A DNA stretch of 64,000 nt from Parelaphostrongylus tenuis (GCA_019055375.1 JAHQIW010005335.1:124001-188000); one strand, 5' to 3'; positions 1 through 13,239 are shown, counted from the first letter of the stretch. Notes: generated by a model from the letters alone, not told the origin. Translations and numbers: made by a program.

Positions 1-889
1 TGCTAAACTCAGGAAAAAGCGAAAACTGCCCTTCATCTCAAAAGCTTAGACGTTGAAACGATTTTCTTGATGCGAAAACATAATTACCGTTACAAAATCA
101 CACGCATTGAACGCCATGTACAAAAGTTCATTAGCAGAATTTTCTTGACAGATATAGAAATCCTTTGCCTATAGCGGTGGCGATGGTGGTGAACGACTTT
201 CCGTGACGGCTTTATTGTTGGAGAAGTACGTGCAAAAATACGCCCACAAAATTCTGCACAAAGTAAGTAGAAAAATTTATATTCGTAGGAAATTTTAATT
301 TTCTGGATCATGTTCGGAAACATAGTTGGAGACCTAATAACCATGCATCCAAAAAGATGCATGCCGTCGCGAAAAAGTCAACAGCGAAAGCATTCCATAG
401 ATGACTCACGATGCATAATACCCCAACGTTGTCAGTTGGATTGATGATAGTTCATCGGTTGTGCAAACTATGTTTCTATAATTTTACTGCTTTCTAATAG
501 TGGAACTAGGCTGAACTATTCATTGAAAAAAGAGTGGTCTTAAAGCGGAGGTTTTGGTGGCGTAGTGGTAGCATGCGCCTCCGCTAAGAGTGAAACGAAG
601 TTCCAACTCTTGCCACTGCCGATTTCTTGTGTACCTTTTAAACTCTTAGATAAATATTTCAACACCACACCACTGCTAGAAAGCAGTAAAATTACAGAAA
701 TGCGGGTCTTATACCAACGTTGTCACCATTCTATTATCAATTTAATATCGTCAACAAAAAAAAATCGACAAGGTAATACCTCCCAACTGAAATTTAGTGC
801 CATTCTCGAAATTCAATGTAAAATGGGAACAATACATAACAGGAACGAAATCTACGATCACCATTGATGGCATCATTCGGTTCATTCCA
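1..889. other. No gene seen
   Basis: AT-rich sequence without a recognisable protein. A weak tRNA-like A-box (GGCGTAGTGGTAGCATGC, 557) lies in it and is probably a repeat remnant. Confidence 0.5.
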
Positions 890-1110
890 GTTTGATAGCT
901 CGGGATGAAGGAACGATCTCTTTCGCAGGACAAGAATCTTTCACAAGAGTTCGCAATCATTAGAAAGCTTAAGTCTCTGGCTAGTGCCGTATATGGCCGT
1001 TTTAAAGGAGTCTTTCATAGCGCTGTAAATTTTAAAATAAAATTATGTTTTACATCTGTCTCGAAATTCTACTAGCACTTCGCTGAAAGTACGAAAAGCA
1101 TATGAAGGTG
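890..1110. repeat. Solo left arm of the long-TIR family
   Basis: TTCGCAGGACAAGAATCTTT, AAAGCTTAAGTCTCTGGC and TATATGGCCGTTTT match the arm of the 61.5-kb element. No matching right arm was found nearby. Confidence 0.5.
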
Positions 1111-1659
1111 TAGAGGTAACATCGTGGTATCAGAGCCATAAGCTCAATCTGAAGCTTCCTTCTGAGCAGAGAAGAAATTTTTGACTGAATAGCAAAAACT
1201 GCATCATATTGCATGATGCACCAGCTCCATCCATCTATCGTCGCGTTAAAACCGCCGGCAGACTCCTGCATTTCTACGCCCAACCCGTAGATTAGCCGGA
1301 AAAACACATGTTCGCTTACACAAATCCACTTCACTTTTCCTGTAGTACTGCAGAGAAGAGGTATTTCCAGAAAATCTTCCCGATTCAAATTTCTTCTGAA
1401 TCAATTCAGTAGTAATTCATTTGAAAAACCATAAAATGAATATGTAAAAATCGATCACATCGACTGGTTTACAACTCCAAACTTCTAGCGTTCTTACTGC
1501 CTTTGTCGCTGTGTCACGATGTTTCCTATATACCTAAGAGAATTGAGTGGTGAGCAAAACTACGACCTCAAACGGTAGTCGAACCCGCATTTCGTCCATT
1601 TTTTTTTATTCTTGCTCACCACTCAATTCGCTTAGTTATAGATGTTTGAAGCTTTTTCG

Positions 1660-1960
1660 AGGTTTATACGTACGTCAGTGCTATGCGTACGTTTCGACGG
1701 TGTCGTTCGCTTCACCAGAGGCCCACGCCTTAAACTTAACTCTACTTCCTAACCGGGACGGAGAGCCGTAATCCATCAACTGAAAAAATGGTAATAACAC
1801 ACTATCACGTGCTATCACCATGAGACGTCTTCCCACGCTTGCTTTAAAGTAGGATTCAGTGTGGGGCGTGGGCCACTGGTGAAGCGGGCGATACCGCCGA
1901 AACGTGAATATGGCTCTGACGCATCGGCCTTAAAAGGTTCTAAACATTCTCACAGACTAC
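1660..1960. mobile_element. MITE-like inverted-repeat element
   Basis: The arms ACGTTTCGACGGTGTCGTTC...CACCAGAGGCCCACGCC (1688) and its inverse GGGCGTGGGCCACTGGTGAA...GCCGAAACGT (1865) bound a short centre with GATAGCACGTGATAG-type sequence in inverse. A related half-copy is at 51160-51380. Confidence 0.6.
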
Positions 1961-2669
1961 CATAAGTCATCATTCACTATTAGTTCTATTATTAGAATGA
2001 CTTCAAGAATTATAACTGCGAATATTAAACATAAGCTGTATATGGCTTGTATAGTTGTCAGCTATAATCAGGAAATTTTGAGTGGTACAAAAATCAATGA
2101 TCAAATTCAGGAATTTTTGCTCAATAAACCACCAAGGCATTTACTAAGAGACATTACAGAACTGCTTGAATGACTAGAATCAAACGCTCAAATAACGATT
2201 CTCATCGAAAAAGACTTTTCAAATAGAGAACGAAGAAAGACGATGGACGAAAAATTTGCATCAAGTTACGAACTACTGAACAGTTTCGGTATGAAACACG
2301 TGATATATTGATGTCGAGTAAATCCGACTCCATAATTGTATGCACAAATCAAACCCACATCTAACTGAATCAACACTCAAACAATATATAATTGTCCAAC
2401 GCGGTTGACACTGACTGCTAATGAGAACAGACTGGATCCGATCGAGTGGACGGACTAACGAAATGGACAGATTCGGAGGAAGAAAGATGGACAAAAGTGG
2501 TGGAAGAGCTGCTCGGCAGTGATTCCGTTCGTCCTATCGCGGACAAATGACGGCTGTATGAAGTGTGTGCTTGGCGGGCATGTGGGTGCAATTATTCTGG
2601 ACAACGTCTCGTTGGCCGGCTGCGGGGTGAATTATAAAGTCCTTGGCGAGACGTTAACGATTCAGCCTC

Positions 2670-2930
2670 CTATTTGGATAAAAGCTTGATAAGAGCGCGT
2701 TCTGCGTAAAAGGAATTCCGACGTATACGCCATCCACTCTGCTCGATTCGTAGTATCGCATTCGGGTGATTTAATGGATGTGTGGTCACTGTAATGACTT
2801 GCGTGTGCCTACCGCTGCATGAAGCCCTCCCAGACAGGTCTTGTACGAGGTGGTTCCTCTCAGAGCGAATGCGAGATCGAACTAGAAACCCTCTGTGCAT
2901 CGCAGGGCACTTCCAACAACTACGCAACGC
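2670..2930 (-). repeat. Decayed SINE family A copy
   Basis: Keeps CCTCCCAGACAGGTCTTG, GCGAGATCGAACTAG and CGCAGGGCACTTCCAAC in family order on the minus strand. The open frames across it are accidental. Confidence 0.45.
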
Positions 2931-3388
2931 GCGTCAAGCATATGTTTGGATAAGAGGAAAAAATCGACATTACCGCCACCTGGACAAGCGGATTTCATGA
3001 GATTCAGCGATAAAAGCGACGACGACGGAAATGGCTGCTGTACGCCGGAAATTGGCGATTTTCCAAGAGGAACATGATGATGGGAGTCTGAGTTGATGAT
3101 GCCGGTTATCGAGAGATCAAATGAATGTGATAACAGATGAATAGAAGTGCTTATAGAAATTGAAACAACCGCAAACATCATCAGTATTAAGCCCAACAAT
3201 CGATTTGAGCGAGTGTGTGAGAGACGAAATTCTAGTTAGAGGCGTGGCACAAAGGAGGAGTCAGAAGCGACGGCAAACGGCAACCGGCTGCAGTAGCAGT
3301 AGGAACATCACCATTAGTAACCTGTGAAAAAAAACTACTAACAGCCGCCACCAAAACCACTGAAATTTCCACCATCACCACCACCACT

Positions 3389-3957
3389 AGGTTGGAAAGG
3401 AAATTTCGAGGCACTTTAATAGGCATGAGATAAGTCCCATGCACATCATGGGAATATTTCAGTTCCTTATGTGAGATTTCCCCTCTGAAGACCCAGATAT
3501 TATTCTTTAGTTTCACTTTGGTACAAGCTTTCGCAATGACCAACGATAGAATCGAAGTTCTGTTTTATGGAATTATTATCGCAGAAAGGGTCTTTCTCAG
3601 TAAGCTGTAGTCGATGTGAAATCAACGAAGTTGAAGGAGAAGGCACAACAAGCAAATCTGCTACTGGATGCTAGTTTCAACGGTTCTCAACGCCGGAGAT
3701 CTTGACCTCTTAGACAAGCCTCGTTCAGAATGTCCAATAAAGCTTAACAACGAAGATTTGATTGCTGTTCGGATAATGAACCATCGTCAAGTGCTCGCGA
3801 ATTGGCAAACGAACTTGATCTTTCTCATACAGAAAGCAGAAACTCGCAGAAAAATGATGGCCTCTATTCTGAAGGAAAGTTATTACTGTTTTTATTTGGA
3901 ATTCAAGCATAAATTTTCAATTTTTTCCGAGAACCTTAGAACTTTCTTCCAACCTAA
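3389..3957 (+). pseudogene. Internally deleted mariner-family element
   Basis: The ends are inverted (TAGGTTGGAAAG at the left, CTTTCTTCCAACCTA at the right). Broken frames give a mariner-type HTH N-terminus, then DLLDKPRSECPIKLNNE and SSSARELANELDLSHT. After a deletion of the catalytic region they give the C-terminal KNDGLY-type end of a mariner transposase. There are several stops and frameshifts. The copy at 43250-43650 has the same layout. Confidence 0.7.
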
Positions 3958-5714
3958 ACACCGCCATCAGCACCACTACGATTTAAGCCACTTCAAACTC
4001 TACATCACAACAGTATACACAATGCCGATGATCATCAACTAATAATAACTTGTGAAGGAAATCTTTCGCACTTCCAAAATGCATGAAAAAATTCACTTGC
4101 ACAACAATTCAGCTCAAACAGAAGAGAAATTAACCCCAGGGGCGACGTGTACCAGCTGAGGTGTCCGAATGCTTTCTTGCTTGACAAAACTTTCTCGCTT
4201 GACAAAACTTTTCTCTTCGAAGCTTCGCAATCATTCGAAAGCTAAAATCTCTACGATTTCAACAACATGTCTGATTTACGAATATGCTTTTTATCACGGT
4301 GTAGCAACGAAAATAAATTCGTGTTCCACACTCGATTTGCATTATTGGCTCGGCTGGGTCTTTACAATAGGTTTTTGAAAAGTTATTCTAGAACGCTGTA
4401 AGAGCTGAAAGAAGATTACGTTTCGCACTCGAAGTCTTTATCGTATAGAAAAGTTATACATGCAAGAAACATATGTCATGTAAAGAAAATCATGGAACAT
4501 CAAATGACATAAAAAGTCTAAGATTTAGACTCGAAATGGAGGAAAACCTTAATTGGATAACGAAAATCGCGCGCTTCTCCATCCCTAAAGGGTTAATAGC
4601 CGAAGTAGTTTACTTCCACATCAAGATAATTCAGTCACATATCCGGCAGCATAAATATTCCGCGCGGATGAAACTCGCGACTCGCGATCCTTCATTAAAA
4701 AAAATTTAAACTTTTGCTCAATTTCAGGGACACGTTGAAACTTCCTGCCTTTCAAAAAGTGCTCCATCGAACGGCAGAAGTAATATTATTCGAAAAACTG
4801 GAAAAACTTTGCTGTGTGAGGCGTTATGCTCAAATTCAAGCAAGATACATGTAACATCATTTTCTCCGGCAAACGACAGAATTTTTTCTACAACCTATTA
4901 CATTCCCAACGATGCAACATATACCAGTTTATAAAAGATTTAATCAACTAAATTGACAACCATTGAAAATCTAGATATCTCTGCAATGCAAAGAAAGTTT
5001 ACTTTTTACTCGATGACATTAAAATGCCGATTTTTGTAGAGCCCACAATACGCACCCGGTTTCAAGTCGTACTCCATAAAATAGTGTTACATGACTGTGG
5101 TCATGACCATTGCGACGGTTTAGTCTTTGCTACCCTACGGAACCCCCACTAGGCCATAAACCCTTGAAGCTTCAATTTTTTGAAAGCCTTAGTTCTTTTT
5201 AGAATGTAACCGAGGGTGACGAGATTTCCGTCGACGAACAAATCCGATTATCTCCATCACCGTCACCAGCACCTCAATCCGACATTTAATCAGCAAAAAC
5301 ACTGATATGATAAGAGATAACTGATGAGGCTGGATAACTTGGAAAACAACGACAACAATGCAGGTTTTTACACCTTATTTCAATTAATAAGGAATTTGTA
5401 ATAACGTACAGGAAATGATTAAATCAAGAAAAATTAGATAACTAAGCATCTAGGAAATGTCGACCAAAATATGAACTCAAGTGATTAGAATAGATGAAAG
5501 ATAGAACATAAAGAAAACGAACCGATTTTCACTTTACGAAGAACTTTTACAGATTTTTCACAATCATTTATGTAAAAGTTCAGATGTTAACTTATGAGCA
5601 CTCATAGTCAGGACACGCTGTCGTTCATCAATACCATCTACTTCTTATTTTTATTATTAATAATCGATTACTATGGTTTAGTATGAATTACTTATCTAAT
5701 TATTTCTACAAAAG
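3958..5714. other. No gene seen
   Basis: AT-rich, with scattered fragments of the repeat carrying TCTCGCTTGACAAAAC also seen near 39.7 and 54.9 kb. The open frames are short and have no family resemblance. Confidence 0.5.
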
Positions 5715-5840
5715 GAGGTCTTTCTCACACCTTCCTCTCCCTCCTTCCCTCTTTCTCTCTCTCTTTCCCTCCTTCCCTCTTTCTTTTCCTCTTACATTTT
5801 CTTTTGCTCTTTCACTTTCTCTTTCTCTTCCTCCTCATCT

Positions 5841-5871
<31 letters not shown>

Positions 5872-5900
5872 GCTCTCCTCTCTCTCTCTCCCTCGTCCTC
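5715..5900 (+). repeat. Pyrimidine tract rich in CT and CCT
   Basis: About 185 bases almost wholly of C and T, passing from CCTTCCCTCTTT repeats into pure CT dinucleotides. Open frames across it (Ser-Leu or Arg-Glu repeats) are artefacts. Confidence 0.9.
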
Positions 5901-6471
5901 CGCATATGAAATTGATTTCCGAAGAGAAACATAAAACTCTCTAAAGTTGACACTTCTCGCTGAAAAACGAACAACGAAATGAAAGTGGCAGGAGAAAAAT
6001 GCCAAGCGTTCGCCGACTATTGCGAAATTGGTGTCTCGGCTCTCCCTCCTTTCTTTCTCACCCGCTGTATTTCGTTGGACTCAAGGGCGCCATTTTCCAG
6101 ATTTCGAAATCCAACCAGTCGCTTGCAAATCCATCGATAATACAAAAAACAACAGGGAGCGGTGGAAGAGCAAAATTGCGTACATCGTTGAGTAATACGA
6201 TAATTGATAAAGTCAATGAACTTTGTAGAGATAGATTTTTATAGAGCAATTTGATCACTGCGCCATCCCGGTTAGTTTCGGTCTAACAGTGGTAAGAATC
6301 TTAGAAGAGCGATTCTATAGGAAGAATGAACTATCTAAAAATCTAACGGGATAGATTCCAATTATGAAGGATACGTAGAATGATGACGATATGAGAAATA
6401 CTCTAGGCACACTCTGGAAGCACCATACGTTCAAAGAAAAGCCTCCATCCACTTGGTGAGAAATTCGTGTG

Positions 6472-6474
<3 letters not shown>

Positions 6475-6553
<79 letters not shown>

Positions 6554-6555
6554 CC
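6475..6555 (+). repeat. (CT)n microsatellite
   Basis: About 80 bases of nearly pure CT, long enough to be length-polymorphic. It gives false Ser-Leu and Arg-Glu ORFs on both strands. Confidence 0.92.
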
Positions 6556-6599
6556 TCGTAAGCGAAGCATATCTGGACAGATCCTATAAAAATCCGCCA

Positions 6600-8154
6600 G
6601 CAATTTCTCTGACGCTTATCACCTTGTTTTCTCAATGATTTATTGAACTGAAAAGTGGAGGAAGAAAAACGACTGCAACTGGGATATCCAGAAGGGATCC
6701 TGCAACTATACCAACAGAATTTTATCATCATTTTTATGGCACTAGCATAGAAGAAAATCAAGCAAAATTGTTATTGCAAATCGATGACTAAGACAAACTC
6801 AGTTCTTCAGAAAGAACACACAGCCACATGTGTGTCACTGAGACGAAGTTTTGTGTGGATTGTTCTCACCATGTGCTTTTGGAAGAGCTTTTTTTACATG
6901 ACCTCTCATCACAATTTACCGTGTAAATGTCATCACATCTAGCATTCAATTCATTTCCTTGATCCATTCTCCGCAAAGGTCTTCGATTATTCCGAGTTGT
7001 GTTTCGGCTACTACTGGAGAATTTTGTCTTCTTTATGGATGTGTAGAATTGTGATCGAGGTGAGTCGTTTCTGCAATCTTGGAGGTATGCGAACTGAGGT
7101 ATTTCCATGCAGTCTACAAGATAACATTGGCAAATGGATTCGAACGTAGTTTCTCCATAGCGTCTATCATTGTCCACTGTCCACTGCGCTATCCGTTTTA
7201 TAGAGCAATGATTAGCCTTGTTTATTTCAATAAAAACCAGTCGAATCTGCAGATCTTTGCCAATAGGAGACAAATTAAGTTTCCAAAGTGCATTTCCAGC
7301 GGTAGGTTGATTGTTGAAAATTCCTCAAACTGTAGTCAATAGTTCAGCAATCAATTACTTAGAAGCCGACGGATATTGTGGGGAGTGACGAAGTACTATA
7401 GAACGATATTATTTAACCCCTAGGATTTCTCATTCTTTACAGATTATTTGGCTCAACGAGGTAGTCGTCCCCATTGTCTATTCGTACGAACCTCGTCTGT
7501 CATTCCGCAATAGCAGTGTGTAGTCAACATCAAATGTGCTCGTCACGTAATTACTGACTAGTGGCGAAGTCAATTTACGGCTTTAGCCGTGTCATGTTGA
7601 CCTTCGCCGACCAGTTCGGCATCATCAGTGAACTTCGAGAAATCAAACATAATGCAAACTATTTTTTTGCATAGCATAAGTAAAGAGGATTCCGGCAATC
7701 ACTTGCCACGGAATTCGATTTTATTTTGTTCCATTTTACCTCTAAAAGCCTTTTATTTGCTCCTCGGAACCTCTGATGTCCTGTTTTTGTGCGTAGTGAC
7801 ATAGTACCTGACTAACCGTTGGTATTACTGATACTTCTTTTTTTTATCGTTCTTCTCTATCAATAATCATTTTCACAACGAGTAAAGGCTACTCGACATT
7901 TGATGGGCACGCAGAATTTTGCAGTGTGATAGAAAAATAAGAGAAAAAACGAGAAAAAATGAGGCCGATACACGTAACATCTGTTTTGTGGTAGCATACG
8001 ACATAAAGCAAGAATCTATTGAGCGCCTAAGATATAATCCGAAATTTCTTTGATTCAAAGATGTTTGAGAGATTGTCGTAGTATGGAAAGCGATAGCTAT
8101 AATATAAGTTCCTCTAACCTACTCTTTAATTTACAAATAGTAGCCCTATGACCT
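6600..8154. other. No gene recognised
   Basis: A 135-codon minus-strand frame at 6866-7273 has no resemblance I can name and ordinary base composition. Short inverted repeats are present around 7540-7640 (ACGGCTTTAGCCGT). Confidence 0.4.
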
Positions 8155-8415
8155 CAGGTTCGATCTGGCGCTTATGGCCCACCTAGCCATCCATCCATCC
8201 GGGGTCGGCAAATTGCTACTAGACTGGTCTCAGACTTGTCTGGGAGGATAAGCGGTACTGACTCAGTTCAGCGAGAGGCCAACACGAGTGATTGTAAAGG
8301 CCAGATATGCATTTAATCACCTCAAACGAAGTTAGATTTTGAAGACGAATGCATGGCACATTCCTCAGGGATTGATCAACGCCGAGAGCTTTATCCTTTT
8401 TTAGCTTTATCCCCA
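8155..8415 (+). repeat. SINE family A copy
   Basis: Carries CACCTAGCCATCCATCC, TAGACTGGTCTCAGACTTG, CAGCGAGAGGCCAAC and CAGGGATTGATCAACGCC of the family body. The tRNA-like head is incomplete. Confidence 0.65.
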
Positions 8416-9749
8416 TGACTCCTCTCAGCATTGGAGTACTGCTCCACCGTCACTGGATAAGTGTCAAACTGGTATGTACATCAATGGATCCATTCCTCTA
8501 ACAAACTCCTTCGTTGAAATAGAGTTCCATATCTTAATTTGGAACCATAGCTAAGACTAAGAAGGTAATGTCATAAAAGAGTTCAAGAGAATATCCTCTA
8601 ACCCATAACATCAGTAACGTAGAGTCTCACCGCTGAACTACGATGTACAGCGGAAATGCATCCTGCTGGCAAGATTTCTTAAGCTGATAAGAAGTTCGAT
8701 ATTCCCAGTCGTTGGCCCCAGCTATGAGTAAAACAATGCCAAGAATTAGCACCAATCTCTTAGCAATTCAGTGGTAATTTAGTGGAATTTCTTTCAATAT
8801 ATCAATGGCCGGAGATTTCCCGTAGTAATAAAAATAAAAAAGTTTGTGCCATGACCATTTCGAGAGTCCATAGGGAAAAATGTTGTGTGGCTCGGAAAAT
8901 TACAAAACTAATAAAAATTCTACTTGTGCACGCATAATTCTTCATAAAGGCAGACATGTCTATAGAACAGTGCTTACTAAGAATTCTTAAACATAACTAG
9001 ATATCGATAGATGAGGTTGGAAACGCCCTCCAATCAATAGTACGACTAGAATCCATGAGATTTGAGGTATACGTAACCCTGGTATGAACTGGTGAAGGAA
9101 CAAGAAGGTGACACTGTAAAAGTCGTCAGTGCAGAGTTTATTTTCATTGGAAAACGTAGTTTTCTTTTTATTTGAATGAATAGCCTCTGAGGAATATAGG
9201 AAGCCATGGGTTTTTTTTTTTTGAACGATGCGTGAATGAATGCACTTTCAGTTGGTTCAGCTGTAACATGATGAATTGGAAATGCGCCAGACTCGACGGG
9301 CATAGGGCGTGACGAATAAATTATGACTCAACTACTTCAATGAACGATACCTTCACTTTCGACTGTTTATATAGACCCGCTCAGAAACAATACTTAGATA
9401 CTTAGATCTCCGTCTTCACTAGTTGTGCGGACCTCAGCACATATTCTATATTCTAAATGGTATATTGCTGGCGTGCACATAGTATTCCCTGGTTTCTGAC
9501 GCAACCTTGCAAGGGCTTCTTCAGGTCTTCATGATGTCGTTTCCAAGGAATGGCTTTTGTCGACGGATTCTTGACCGGACTTCCTACTGATCCGGAGATG
9601 ATGTTGGGCCGAATCAAAAGTAGGGGTATGAAAGAAAATCAAGCGACCCTTCACGGAGGATGTAGAAGCCGAAATCTAAATAGCAAAAAAAGAACAATAA
9701 TAGTCTTATAATATGGCAACATTTTTATGGCTTTTATGAGGTCTGGTAT
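8416..9749. other. No gene seen
   Basis: Repeat-derived AT-rich sequence. 9358-9395 (CGACTGTTTATATAGACC) looks like a solo end of the hammerhead-element family. Confidence 0.4.
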
Positions 9750-9812
9750 GGCATTTGTACAGTACTAAACAGCCCTGTTTCGTCTTCCCAGGCTCATCAG
9801 TAGCACGGTGCC
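9750..9812 (-). ncRNA. Type I hammerhead ribozyme, complete core, different stem I
   Basis: On the minus strand: outer stem GGCA/TGCC, inner stem I GTGCTA/TAGTAC (6 bp with one G-U), core CTGATGA (9800-9794), stem II closed by G-C at 9793/9782, GAA at 9781-9779, stem III ACAG-GG-CTGT, H17 = U at 9768. All core positions are present. The flank keeps the family arm (CAGACCTCAT on the minus strand). Confidence 0.83.
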
Positions 9813-11350
9813 TTTGTGGTATTTTAATGAACCTAGTTCCAGAGTAATTCATTGGTAGTTTAAGTACTTTTATGATAAGGTGATAGAATCAAAACGGAAG
9901 GAGAATGATGAGATGAACAGCAAGTAGTTTTTCAGCTTGTTCACTGCTGGGTTCATGCAGATCGCCAGGTGATTAAACAGAAGAACGGAAAGCTGTGATG
10001 TGGAAAGAACTAGAATAATGCTTTATCTATTGATTTTCAAAGCTATGTAATGCTAATAATTTTTCGCTATTTCAAAAACGTCAATGGGATTCTAAGCGGT
10101 AATTTATTGCGAAACAGATAGTGTTGCTATGGAAAAATTGAATCCAATCCAATATCACTGAGCAATAAGCAGAGACACGTTGAGGCTAAAAATAGTGTGG
10201 TCACCTGGCAACACAATCAGAAAGCATAGTGAATCATTGAGAGAAGTCTATGACTCTGTAACGAGCACGCTTTGCAATTCCATATAGACGGGATTGTTCT
10301 CGAAATGCTAGAAAAACGTACTTACTGTGGATTCTGAGAAAAAAGGATAGTATGTCCGGCTTTCATCAGCGCCGGAAAAGATACATCGTGGGTCCATTTT
10401 CAGTACCATAAAGATTGAATGCATTTTTTTTCCTATATAACTAGTCGCGAAATCGTTCTGCGTCAATGTATCAAGTCAGTTTTTCATGCTCGCAAACATT
10501 TATGACACCATTGGCCGACATTGGATGGATAGTTTAGTTGGCACTGGGGATGAAGAATAATGGGACTGAACAGAAGACTAATGATGTATTGAAGGGTCTC
10601 TCTAACCGTTGCGCCCACACGCTCCGCATTTTATAGGGGGAAAAGGAACCAATTCAGAGAAGGAATCATTATGTTCGATGAACAACAGATGCATGCTCAG
10701 ATATCTGGATTTTGCAGCTTATCACATCTCATGCGATTCTCAGCTCTCATCCGTTCATTTCGTTGTCTTAACGTTCCATAGCACAAATTGCTATCGATCC
10801 GCAAGACGCCTTGTCGCAAAAAGCACGAATATAAGCCTCTCATCCGATTCATAAAGCCCAGTGTGTTTTTGTGCTTGCGAATTTAGGAACGTTTTGGCAC
10901 TGGCTTCTCGAAAATCTAAAGGAAATGATTAATAAACCATGACATAGCGATGAATTAAAAAATGCGCTGGAACCTCTACTATTTTTTGTCCTGACGCATT
11001 ACTGAATACTAACGCTACAACTTGACCTTTAGGGAAGTCATTTATCATAGGACACAATGGCTGCTACGACCTCTGCAGAGGGCACTCAATTTTCGGTTGT
11101 TTATGTGGGCGAATGAAACTGTTTTTCTACACTTCCTGGAGCCAATCGATTGCTTATTCATCAAAGATGTTGTGGTGAGCAGCAATCGAGAAAAGCTCTA
11201 GTCCGCACTTGAAAATACACAAAAAAAAATCTTAAAATGTGAAGTCAGAACAGTTCATAAAACAAAAACCACTGTAGGGATCAGAGGCTCATGTCGAAAT
11301 TTTCTTTCTATGTAAAATTGATCTACTCATTCTGTGCAGAATTTATGTAT
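9813..11350. other. No gene seen
   Basis: AT-rich. The frame at 10609-10854 is unrecognised and has no splice or family support. Confidence 0.45.
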
Positions 11351-11945
11351 TAGGTCGTTCCATAAATTTCGGCACTAGAGCAATGAAGATCAAATTTTCT
11401 AGCCAGAAGGAAGTAAAATCGCATTGTTTTCTATCGCTCATGTGTGTAATTTCTTGGAAACATTTCGGTATAAAACTTACCTATACTTGCTTCAAGATGA
11501 AGCTGTCTTGGGAACAAATTCGTTTGCTACTCATCAACGAATGGCGCGTAGGGGAAAATGTTACTGAAGGGGCGCGCAAGATTAGTGAACGAATCGTTCT
11601 GTGGACCGCGTGAGCGCGACTAAACCTCCAGACTGTTCCTTTGCAGCTTTTAACTTTGCGAACCACCTCCTAGCCTTTCTTTCTGAAACTGTGCCATCGC
11701 CTCAGGCTCCATTACTCTTGCACGCCACTTCACTAGCATTTTCGCCTACGCGCCATTCGCGCATGAGTAACGAACGAATTTATTCCCACTACGCACCATT
11801 TCAAGCAAGTATAGGAAAGTTATATACCGAAATTTTTCGCAAGTAACTGCGCAATTGATGATATCAAAATAACGCAATTTTAATTACTTTTGGCCAATGA
11901 ATTTTATGTCTATTGCTCTAGTGCCAAAACTTATGGAACGACCTA
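11351..11945. mobile_element. Foldback mariner-derived element
   Basis: The terminal repeats TAGGTCGTTCCATAA and its inverse bound 595 bases. The left half codes in sense for the mariner N-terminal block MKLSWEQIRLLLINEWRVGE. The right half holds the same block in antisense. It is therefore a head-to-head duplication of the transposase 5' end rather than a normal transposon. Two more copies are at 27586-28742 and 49666-50243. Confidence 0.75.
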
Positions 11946-13239
11946 ATAGTATGCACCTCATGCTTCATTCGACGCAAATACAATCGACGTGAAGCATGTT
12001 AATGCCATAAGATATTTGAGAATTCATGTCGAGGATAACCCTTTGATGACCAACCAGTCAAAGCTTGTTGGGTAGTCGCATTGAAATCCAGCATTTATTT
12101 GGTAATCTTTGGTGAGTTTAGATGTGATCAACTAATTTCCTAAGATCGTCGACGGATTTTCCACGAAAAGTGGGAAAAGAGCTTAAAGAGGACTTATAGG
12201 GCTTGGAAAAACTTCTTCAATCGACTGTTTTCTTGAAACCTCGTCTGAGAACATTTATAAAACCTTAGGAATGTTCTTAGCCGTCCTTTTCGAGGTTTGT
12301 GATGTTATATGTACCACAATTCGGCATACACGCATTTCAGCGGTTTCGTCCATCATCTGTGCTTTTTCTCAGCCACTCGCTACCTATCTAGAAAAATTCG
12401 AGTGCCGAAGAACGGAAAACTGTCGGCAAGAAAAGTCATGCCTACCAGCGTACCTACACTCGATGCCTTGCGGCTGGCATGAACAATATAGTACCTTTTT
12501 CTTCGACACTCGATCTCTATGATACGGGATGACTGGCTGAGAAGATGCAGTGATGATGGCGAAACTGCCGAAAGGCGCTTATGCCGAACTGCTGCCACAT
12601 ACAATGTAACAGACTTCGAAAAGACGGTTGAAAGCATTCTCGAGAGCTTGGAAAATCGTTTAGAGTGACAAAATTGAAGGGCGGTGAGTACTGATATCTG
12701 TACGTACGTTCACCAAAGGGTTAAACGAAAACCAGTTTTCAAATATGCACTGTCGACATTCATCTGAAAGCATTAGCATTCTGAATAGATATATCATTGA
12801 GATAAAGAATAAAAGATTTATCTTAACTCCACTCGGGCTCATCAATACCCCAAGTCAAGAAAACGGTAGAACGGGGACCGGAAATCAAGTGGTTAATGAT
12901 GCTCGACGCGAGACTGATCACCGAGTGCCCCTCAACTCTCTTCGGGAATCAATAATGAATGCCCTAAGTAACATCCCAGCCGGTTATTCTCGAGATCACA
13001 AGGAGAAGTGCTCGACCAGTATTCTACGAAGTTCGTGAAGAAGATGAAATCTCGAGCATGCAAGGAGACGAACCGAACTCTAGAATCAATTGGACCGCAC
13101 AGGAAAAAACTGTCGTGCAGGTCGAATGAATAGATAATGTAAAGTAAAACAAAGTTGCGGCAGAGCAAATGAAAGCGACGACTCGGTTGCTTACATAGAC
13201 TCACTTTCTTTCATGATATCTCACAGTTTTTCTAGAGGA

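Noticed and set aside
3668..4042. A 124-aa hypothetical host gene
   Set aside because: It is a mixed-frame reading of the deleted mariner transposase plus flanking sequence.
5310..5370. CTGATGAGGCTGG near 5323 as another hammerhead
   Set aside because: The later GGAAAAC does not give G12-A13-A14 with a stem II, and no stem I pairing is present.
5792..6761. Arg-Glu and Ser-Leu repeat proteins
   Set aside because: They are translations of CT/GA dinucleotide tracts on both strands.
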